Assembly (NCBI GenBank): GCA_026393835.1
Contig: JAPKZK010000110.1
Span: 62,001-126,000 of the forward strand
DNA length: 64,000 nucleotides
Direction: 5' to 3'
Source: Candidatus Aminicenantota bacterium
Lineage (GTDB): Bacteria > Acidobacteriota > Aminicenantia > UBA2199
Below are positions 34,755-40,973 of the stretch, one piece after another (position 1 is the first letter of the stretch; each line of letters opens with the position of its first letter). Both the position numbers and the translations under genes were made by a program. The notes under the pieces were generated by a model, which ran no database searches, was not told the origin of the DNA, and saw only the letters and a list, made by a program, of their open reading frames with translations.

Positions 34755-34973
34755 AAAATAGCCGTGAAGAACGCGAAGACACGCGAAGTTGAGGCAATTC
34801 ATAATTTTTCATCATTCATCATTCATCATTCTATATAAAAAAGGCCTGTTCCCCCACTCGGAAGAGATTTTTCAGTGTCTGCCCTTTGCCCTTGAGAACA
34901 AAAATTAGGGGCCGCCACTCCTGATGGGGGGTAAACCTTAGTGTGGTTAAGAAATTCTTCACCCGGGATGCGG
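34755..34973. other. Non-coding stretch before the 21-bp array
   Basis: Holds a copy of the AAAATAGCC repeat (34755-34790) and a CATCATTCATCATTC simple repeat (34807-34831). The rest shows nothing recognisable. The short ORFs here are not supported by ribosome sites or homology. Confidence 0.4.
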
Positions 34974-35408
34974 AAATCCACAAATGGGATGCAGGTATCG
35001 GCATCTATTTGGTGAATATCGCCATTGATTTGACGGGCATCGGCAAAATTTTGCCCCGATCGACAAAAATTTGCCTCAAGCGGCATCCATTTTGTGGGAA
35101 TCGACAACTTCGATGCGGAAATCGACAGCCATTTTGTACAAATCGACAAAATTTTGCCTCAATCGACATCCATTTGGTGGAAATCGACAAAACCGATGTG
35201 GAAATCGGCTCCCCTTTTGCGGTATATCGGCAAAAAGTTGCCGCCATCGGCAAAATTTTGCCTCGATCGGCTTCCCTTTGGCGGAAGCCGGCAAAACAGA
35301 TGTCAAAATCGGCATGGTTTTGGCGAATAGCCACAAAATTTTGCCTCAATCGACATCAACTTAGCGGACATCCACAAAAATTTGCCGGGAATAGGAATCT
35401 TGCCGGGA
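34974..35408. repeat. Degenerate ~21-bp tandem array (array 1)
   Basis: About 20 units of 20-22 bases, each starting ATCGACA or ATCGGCA; the commonest unit is ATCGACAAAATTTTGCCTCA. A second class reads ATCGACATCCATTTGGTGGA, and the two tend to alternate. The AAAATTTT cores are A/T-tracts placed every two helical turns, so the DNA may be strongly bent. Overlapping ORFs on both strands are a by-product of a period close to 21 (7 codons); their products are only 7-residue echoes such as NRQNFAS. It is not CRISPR, because there are no constant repeats with unique spacers. Confidence 0.75.
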
Positions 35409-35434
35409 GACAGCGGATAAAAGGAAAAAAATCT

Positions 35435-35509
35435 AAAAAAAAAAGGGGCGAGAAGGTAAGAGTAACACAACAGCCCACAGGGCCATCGCGAGCTCTCACC
35501 CCTCGCCCC
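35435..35509 (-). terminator. Terminator-like stem with T-run for the 188-aa gene
   Basis: Minus strand: GGGGCGAG (35509-35502) pairs with CTCGCCCC (35452-35445), followed by a run of ten T (35444-35435). The loop is long (about 50 bases) and has its own small stems. It lies just downstream of the 35545-36111 stop codon. Confidence 0.5.
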
Positions 35510-35544
35510 CTAAAATATGGGTGGGGTTCACTGAAATAACAGGG

Positions 35545-36111
35545 TTATTTCTCGATTTCCTCGGTCTCCTCCTCTGTTTTTCTTTCCCTCGCCGCGGTTT
35601 TCACGCTTTCGGAAGAGGAAGCGGAAGAAGATGAATTAGAATTAGTTGTGGAAGTTGACCTGACTACATGAAACCGTTTCCCCAATTCCTTGGCGATCGC
35701 ACTGGTGCCGGGAATGTTGGAGTTAGCGGCATTTTTCATGTGCTGATAAAAGGACCTGGCCGCATTGTAAGCTTCGTAAGTGACGATCATGTGCGTGTCT
35801 TTGAGCTTATCCACCAACGGCACCAGGTGCTGCATCAAGACCTGGAGCTGTTTCGCCAACTTCAAATCTTTTTCGAATTCCACCATGTTGATGTGCTTGG
35901 GCGATAACTCCGGGTTCTTTACGGCATATTCATAACACTTATCCATGAAATCCATCGATTTGAGACCGATTCCACGCATTGAAACTTTTTCCTCGGTCGG
36001 CAGTGTAACGGCAAACGGAAGCTTTGCCTCGATGGCTTTGACATCCGTAATGATGCCGGCATGAACATCTTCATCCAGCGTCGCCGAGATTAAATTGAAA
36101 TTAACACTCAT
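35545..36111 (-). CDS. Orphan alpha-helical protein with Ser/Thr-rich tail
   Basis: 188 residues of no recognised family. Residues ~1-30 look like a small beta region (SVNFNLISATLDEDVHAGI). Residues ~45-150 are mostly helical (DFMDKCYEYAVKNPELSPKH; LQVLMQHLVPLVDKLKDTHM). The tail ~151-188 is low complexity (STSTTNSNSSSSASSSES, then an acidic end). AGGAGA precedes the ATG. It is divergent from the XRE gene at 36400 and ends near array 1. A phage/mobile-element or structural role cannot be told apart. Confidence 0.65.
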   Translation of the reverse strand: MSVNFNLISATLDEDVHAGIITDVKAIEAKLPFAVTLPTEEKVSMRGIGLKSMDFMDKCYEYAVKNPELSPKHINMVEFEKDLKLAKQLQVLMQHLVPLVDKLKDTHMIVTYEAYNAARSFYQHMKNAANSNIPGTSAIAKELGKRFHVVRSTSTTNSNSSSSASSSESVKTAARERKTEEETEEIEK

Positions 36112-36338
36112 TCTCTTCTCCTTTTATAAGATTATTTATTGTGTACGGGATACCGTCGACGATACCCCAGTTAAACGACATTGAACCGGCAAAAAATAAC
36201 GAAAACACAATCAGCGATTGTGAGCGCGTTAAAAAACCGCCAACAATATCATAATTTATCTTTTTAATTGTCATGCTGTACATTTACCATAGTTCGTCAG
36301 TTCTGTCAAGTATAATTTTAAAAAAAAATACAAAAGAC

Positions 36339-36367
36339 TTGAAACCTTCTTGAAAATAAGGTATAGT
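36339..36367 (+). promoter_or_regulatory. Promoter of the XRE regulator at 36400
   Basis: TTGAAA at 36339-36344 and TATAGT at 36362-36367 with a 17-base spacer, 33 bases before the ATG. Confidence 0.6.
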
Positions 36368-36378
36368 GTTCTCTTACT

Positions 36379-36398
36379 ATTACACTGGGAGGTGTAAT
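36379..36398 (+). promoter_or_regulatory. Inverted repeat covering the XRE gene's ribosome site
   Basis: ATTACAC (36379-36385) and GTGTAAT (36392-36398) are perfect complements around TGGGAG, and the GGAGG Shine-Dalgarno lies inside. It could be an operator for the encoded regulator or an RNA hairpin that hides the ribosome site. Confidence 0.5.
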
Positions 36399-36399
36399 T

Positions 36400-36825
36400 A
36401 TGGCCAAAGAGGCTTTGTATAAAGAAATCGGCATGCAATTACGGGCTATCCGTGAACAGCTTCACCTGACAATGGAGACCATCAGCAAGGAAACCGGGAT
36501 TTCCCGCAGTTACCTGTCGGATTTCGAGAGGGGCGTCAAATTGCCTACGGCTAAGTACATGAAATATTTATTCGTCCATCACAACGTCAATATGAATTAT
36601 GTGTTTTCCGGGGAAGGCCGCAAGTTCCGACCGACGGCGGAAGAAACCACCCCGAATTTCGGTAAGTTCCAGGATGAAGTGGACAAACTGCTGCACTTCA
36701 TGGCGGACATGCCCCACGCACTCTACGCGGTACTGGGCTATTTTACAGAGTATAAAATGGTCAATCATAAATTGATCGAACAACATCTCTCGGAAAAAGA
36801 GAAACTAGCAAAAAAAACCGGTTAA
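36400..36825 (+). CDS. XRE-family helix-turn-helix regulator (paralogue 1)
   Basis: 141 residues. The HTH is at residues ~10-65 (QLRAIREQLHLTMETISKET, then GISRSYLSDFERGVKLPTAK). The C-terminal part has a helical segment DMPHALYAVLGYFTEYKMVNHK that resembles DPLLRHEVLAYFYRYKKGN in the second XRE protein at 62409. Both are 141 residues. Probably a repressor of itself and of the adjacent 36904 gene. GGAGG is inside the inverted repeat just upstream. Confidence 0.85.
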   Translation: MAKEALYKEIGMQLRAIREQLHLTMETISKETGISRSYLSDFERGVKLPTAKYMKYLFVHHNVNMNYVFSGEGRKFRPTAEETTPNFGKFQDEVDKLLHFMADMPHALYAVLGYFTEYKMVNHKLIEQHLSEKEKLAKKTG

Positions 36826-36903
36826 AACACCGGTCAGGATAAAAGTTAACCCATCAAGGGCAAAAAATAAGAGTAACCAAGGAAAGAAACCAGGAGGTAT
36901 ACC

Positions 36904-38229
36904 ATGGAAATCAATTACCACGAGTTGATCGATTTGATACATATCCCGGAAATCAACCTGGAATTAGCGGCTTCACTGGAAGCATGGGGGGAAAAAAAAG
37001 AGCTCTCTGCCATCGATACTGAATTCGACAGTCGCTGGGCCCATTACTTAGATATCCTTTTCATTTCCCAACTCCAACAGGCAGCCGAAGAAAAAGATTA
37101 TATATCCAAACTAAGCAATTGGCATTGGTTCGAACTGATCAGGACGGATGATTGGAAGTGGGGCCTAAAATTTGTATTCCCGGATGTAATCTATAACTTC
37201 CCTTGCCGCGATATTTTACCGGCAGATATCATCGACCGGATAACCGATACCCTGGTGAACCCGGATCGCGTGGTGACAATGAAGGGGGTACGCTCGAAAT
37301 TGCTGGATATAACGGTGGACCTGCAGATCGTCAATTTCTCAAGCTCGTATATCTTTGGGACAATTAAGAATTGTTCCAAAGGCAAGCCGTTTGATAGACG
37401 GGACCCGGAGATGGAGTTGAAAATGCTTTTGCTAATAAAGCAATTCGCCCCGGAAGAGTTTGCCCGGCATTTGAAACATTTCTTGCCCCTGTTCCCGCCG
37501 GTGGCGTTGACCTGTCATAAACGAAAGGGACAACTCGACCTGGTGGACTTGCCGTTGATAAATAAAGACAACCCACTGAACGAGTTAAAGTACTTCCCCC
37601 TCAACCAGGGAACTGAAATGAAGGATTGCAGGCTACTCCGGCTGCTGAAGATGCGAAAGCTTCCCGGCGTCAATGAAAGGTTGATGCTGAAATGGTTTGA
37701 GATCAAGGAAGGGTTGCATAAGAAGGCCATCGATGCTTATAAGATCGACAAAGAACGATTATATAAACTTATGTTTACGGATCGCAATAAAAAGAGAAGG
37801 CGTAAGAAAGGCAGTCCCTTGCTTTACTGGTTCGAATTGACGGCAGTAGTCCCAGATCGCTGGATGATTACCAATTTGGCGCCGGCGCCCACACTCTTTG
37901 AACCGATGGAGGATATTTTACCCATAGAGTTTCTCAATTTGGTGCACTTTGCGGAACCGGATGGAAAAATGGTAAAATGTATATATAAATTCAAACAGCC
38001 GGCGTGGAGAAAATTGGATATCTGGTGGACACGGTATTCCACCAATTGCGTCATGGGGTCTGTATGCGAAAGCACGGAAGACCTGGACCAATTGCAGGCC
38101 AGTTATGATAGGTTGTTAAGAGGCAACCCCGATATAGACTGGGTGCATCTTTACCGGCTTTTTGTTTATCACTTGAGGACTCAACCGGAGGTGGTAAAGT
38201 ATTTTCTTCGCGGCTGTGAAAACGATTAA
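36904..38229 (+). CDS. Orphan 441-residue protein, partner of the XRE gene
   Basis: No family recognised and no obvious catalytic motif. The sequence looks soluble and mixed alpha/beta, rich in Trp and aromatic residues (LSNWHWFELIRTDDWKWGLKFVFPD). A basic patch (DRNKKRRRKKGSP) sits near residue 300. A strong AGGAGGT lies just before the ATG and the XRE gene ends 78 bases upstream, so the two probably form an operon. It could be the effector of a small regulator/effector module in this accessory island; that is inference from context only. Confidence 0.7.
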   Translation: MEINYHELIDLIHIPEINLELAASLEAWGEKKELSAIDTEFDSRWAHYLDILFISQLQQAAEEKDYISKLSNWHWFELIRTDDWKWGLKFVFPDVIYNFPCRDILPADIIDRITDTLVNPDRVVTMKGVRSKLLDITVDLQIVNFSSSYIFGTIKNCSKGKPFDRRDPEMELKMLLLIKQFAPEEFARHLKHFLPLFPPVALTCHKRKGQLDLVDLPLINKDNPLNELKYFPLNQGTEMKDCRLLRLLKMRKLPGVNERLMLKWFEIKEGLHKKAIDAYKIDKERLYKLMFTDRNKKRRRKKGSPLLYWFELTAVVPDRWMITNLAPAPTLFEPMEDILPIEFLNLVHFAEPDGKMVKCIYKFKQPAWRKLDIWWTRYSTNCVMGSVCESTEDLDQLQASYDRLLRGNPDIDWVHLYRLFVYHLRTQPEVVKYFLRGCEND

Positions 38230-38270
38230 GCGCACAAATGGGTAGAAATAAGTAGGGAACAGGCTACTTT

Positions 38271-38427
38271 AAAAATAGCCGCGTAGAACGCGAAGGACCG
38301 CGAAGAAAAAGAAAAAACAAATTCGTGTTAATTCGTGTAATTCGTGGGCCTCTTCTTTTTTCATCGTCTCCGGCTGTGGCTTGCAACATGAGGAACTATT
38401 ATTGCGCGATGCACTATACGATGCCGC
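38271..38427 (+). repeat. 157-bp direct repeat, left copy
   Basis: Matches 40153-40309 over 157 bases with no gap and about six mismatches by eye. It begins with an AAAATAGCC-family head, continues with AATTCGTGTTAATTCGTG and ends at ACGATGCCGC. The two copies flank the AAA/nuclease gene at 38497. Confidence 0.85.
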
Positions 38428-38461
38428 CTCCTAAAGATACCGATTATTACGAATACCGGGT

Positions 38462-38490
38462 TTGAAAATAATCGCGAGATAAGTTATAAT
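38462..38490 (+). promoter_or_regulatory. Promoter placing the transcript start at the 38497 ATG
   Basis: TTGAAA at 38462-38467, a 17-base spacer and a perfect TATAAT at 38485-38490. The ATG begins seven bases later, so the transcript is probably leaderless. Confidence 0.7.
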
Positions 38491-38496
38491 AAAGGT

Positions 38497-40134
38497 ATGT
38501 TACTGATCGATAAAATCCAAGGGAAAATCGCCCGGTTCTTACGCAGACGCGAAGGGAAAAAACCGGTAAATAAGAGTTCCGAATCCCGCCAACTCCCCAT
38601 CGATGTCCAATTTTTCGCTAAGCTTATGGGCAATGATTTTATTTATGTGGATAAAACCGGGTATATTGCCAAATTGATCGAGAGTAAGTTGACTTATTTT
38701 TTTCTTTCCCGGCCCAGGAGGTTCGGGAAGTCGCTCCTGCTCTCAACAATGAAAGAAGTTTTTTCCGGGCGCAAAGATTTATTTAAAAATCTCAAAATAT
38801 ATGACCGGATCGATTGGCAGACTTATCCCGTGATTTATTTTGATTTTTCCTTGATTGGCACCGGCGAGTCTATTCCCGTAGAGAAAGCGTTGGCGGATGA
38901 AGTGGATAAAATCGCCGGGGAATATGGCCTTCCTACAGCGAGTGGGGCCAGTAAAACCAGGTTGAGGTTCTTAATCGAGAATCTATCGAAGAGAGAGAAT
39001 AAACCCGTGGTAATCCTGGTGGATGAGTATGACAAGTTCATCATCGATCATATTACAAACGATGAGCAAAGAGAGATCAACCGTTCCCAATTGAAAGAGT
39101 TTTTCTCCATCTTGAAAGGGATGGGCAACTTCATACGATTTCTTTTTATAACCGGTGTTTCCAGGTTTTCACATGTTTCTATCTTTTCCGATTTAAACAA
39201 CTTGATCGATTTGACTTTCGATCCCGATTATGCGGCCATTGCCGGGTACACGGAGGATGAGTTAATCGATTATTTCTCAGATTACATACAGCGATTTGCC
39301 GAAAAAGAAAATTGCAGTTTCGAGGAATTGTTGGACGTTACCAGGAAATGGTATAATGGTTATTCCTGGGATGGAACCACCAGGGTTTATAATCCATTTT
39401 CGATTTTGAAATTATTTAATAGTTTCGAATTCAGGGATCATTGGTTTTCCACCGGGACGCCCACTTTTCTTATTAAGGCCATCCGGGAGCAGGCAGTCGG
39501 AATCCAGGAATTGGATAATATCCGGGTGAATAAATCGAAGTTGGAGAATATGGAGGTGGGCAAATTAGAGTTGATTCCGCTCCTGTTTCAAACCGGGTAT
39601 TTGACCATCGTCGAGAGAATCAAAAAAGACATCGATAATATCGAGTTTATCGTGGATTATCCCAACAGGGATGTGAGGTATTCATTTTTAAACTATTTAT
39701 TGGAGGATATTTCACCCCGGAATCCGCGTTTAATCGATAATATCACCGCGGCCATCCTGGAAAACCGCATTGCTGATGCATTAAAAGCCATGAGAGGTAT
39801 TTTTGCGGATATCCCTTACATTATTTTTAATCATGAGGAAGAGGCGTCGTATCATTCATTAATGCATGTGGTATTTTTGTTGATCCTGGATAAAACCGGA
39901 TCGGAAATCCAGACGAACCGTGGACGGATAGATCATGTGATCGAGACGGATAAATACATTTATATTTTCGAGTTTAAGATGGAAGATGCGCAAAGGGCAT
40001 TGGACCAAATTCATGAAAAAAAATATTATGAGAAATATATGATCAAAGGGAAACATATCGTATTGGTGGGAGTAAGTTTTTCAAAAGAGCAAAAGAACAT
40101 CGGCGAGTGGATTATCGAGGATTTGGTTCACTAA
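38497..40134 (+). CDS. AAA-ATPase-like / PD-(D/E)XK nuclease family protein
   Basis: 545 residues. An AAA-ATPase_like domain begins at IDVQFFAKLMGNDFIYVDKT, with P-loop RPRRFGKSLLLSTM (residues ~70-83) and Walker B PVVILVDEYDKF. The conserved DVTRKWYNGYSW motif near residue 290 follows. The C-terminal PD-(D/E)XK nuclease domain shows GRIDHVIETDKYIYIFEFKME. Paralogues in this window are the 59214 gene and the C-terminal two-thirds of the 6288 gene. The family is widely amplified in anaerobes and is of unknown function. The whole gene sits between two 157-bp direct repeats, which suggests insertion or duplication as a unit. Confidence 0.85.
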   Translation: MLLIDKIQGKIARFLRRREGKKPVNKSSESRQLPIDVQFFAKLMGNDFIYVDKTGYIAKLIESKLTYFFLSRPRRFGKSLLLSTMKEVFSGRKDLFKNLKIYDRIDWQTYPVIYFDFSLIGTGESIPVEKALADEVDKIAGEYGLPTASGASKTRLRFLIENLSKRENKPVVILVDEYDKFIIDHITNDEQREINRSQLKEFFSILKGMGNFIRFLFITGVSRFSHVSIFSDLNNLIDLTFDPDYAAIAGYTEDELIDYFSDYIQRFAEKENCSFEELLDVTRKWYNGYSWDGTTRVYNPFSILKLFNSFEFRDHWFSTGTPTFLIKAIREQAVGIQELDNIRVNKSKLENMEVGKLELIPLLFQTGYLTIVERIKKDIDNIEFIVDYPNRDVRYSFLNYLLEDISPRNPRLIDNITAAILENRIADALKAMRGIFADIPYIIFNHEEEASYHSLMHVVFLLILDKTGSEIQTNRGRIDHVIETDKYIYIFEFKMEDAQRALDQIHEKKYYEKYMIKGKHIVLVGVSFSKEQKNIGEWIIEDLVH

Positions 40135-40152
40135 GCGAACCGCTATTACTAT

Positions 40153-40309
40153 AAAAATAGCCGCGAAGAACGCGAAGGACCGCGAAGAAAAAGAAAAAAC
40201 AAATTCGTGTTAATTCGTGTAATCCGTGGGTCTCTTCTTTTTTCATCGTCTCCGGCTGTGGCTTGCAACATGAGGAACTACTATCGCGCGATGCGCTATA
40301 CGATGCCGC
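40153..40309 (+). repeat. 157-bp direct repeat, right copy
   Basis: Second copy of the repeat at 38271-38427. Its right end runs into the last codons of the HNH gene (stop at 40296), so the repeat border carries the 3' end of that gene. Confidence 0.85.
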
Positions 40310-40973
40310 TTTTCCTTGGAATAGGCGCGCCTGACTTATCAAAACATTCCTCGCTTGTCCCTCGAAACGTCTTTATAAAACGCCTGAGCATATCTCTGTC
40401 ATCCTTAAAAACCGTCATCCAGATAGACCAATGACCAGCCGAATCCGTCGTTTCAGCAATTTGCTCTCTAAATCCTTTCCGATCATCTTCTTTCAATCTT
40501 TTTAATGATCTAACGGCCTTATCCCACGCTTCTTTGCGCTGCATCCACCGCATATCGCTTTTTTTTAAGTCGTCAGATCTCGGCCGCTTTTGCAGTCCTA
40601 CCAGGTCGAGAATATTTTGCGCGCACTTTTTTTGCCTGTCAGCCAATTTGTCGTTAACGGTAATTCTCCCTCCTTCACTGTAGACAAATGCCAGGAACGT
40701 ATTGTCTTTATCCGGCCATAGGTAATTTTCTAACTGTACATCGGTGTCATCCTTTGTAGAGTTACAGTTGATGCAAGCCAATAAAAAATTGTCCCACTTT
40801 AAAAGCAGATCGGGATGCAGGCTCTTAGGTTGAACATGCTCTACCGCCAGCGACGCAGGTAATTCCCTCTCACAATAGGAACAGTAATTTCCCAGCCTGA
40901 CGATCAAATCACCTTTCGCATCCTGGTATTGGTTGAATGTTTTGCTATTTTTTCCTTTTTCGATGGGTCTCAT
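40296..40973 (-). CDS. HNH endonuclease, PtuB-like (Septu-type partner)
   Basis: 225 residues. The start MRPIEKGKNSKTFNQYQ and the zinc/HNH region YCSYCERELPASLAVEHVQP followed by WDNFLLACINCNSTKDD fit the HNH proteins paired with ATPases in Septu (PtuB) and in some retron systems. The HNH His is in VEHV, the second-metal Asn in WDNF, and the four zinc Cys are CSYC and CINC. The C-terminal half is helical. It overlaps the upstream LRR-ATPase gene by 29 bases, so the two are translated together. Expected role: nucleic-acid cleavage once the ATPase senses a trigger. The 3' end lies in the right 157-bp repeat. Confidence 0.85.
   Translation of the reverse strand: MRPIEKGKNSKTFNQYQDAKGDLIVRLGNYCSYCERELPASLAVEHVQPKSLHPDLLLKWDNFLLACINCNSTKDDTDVQLENYLWPDKDNTFLAFVYSEGGRITVNDKLADRQKKCAQNILDLVGLQKRPRSDDLKKSDMRWMQRKEAWDKAVRSLKRLKEDDRKGFREQIAETTDSAGHWSIWMTVFKDDRDMLRRFIKTFRGTSEECFDKSGAPIPRKSGIV

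Noticed and set aside
34974..35408. CRISPR array
   Set aside because: Units are degenerate and contiguous, without constant repeats and unique spacers, and no cas genes are present. The same holds for array 2.
34943..35539. Overlapping ORFs on both strands in array 1 (34943-35539 +, 35005-35349 -, 35071-35364 +)
   Set aside because: They are by-products of a repeat with a period close to 21 bases; the products are 7-residue echoes, with no ribosome sites and no family.
36101..36283. 60-codon minus-strand ORF before the 188-aa gene
   Set aside because: No ribosome site, overlaps the next start, and one hydrophobic stretch is not enough evidence for a gene.
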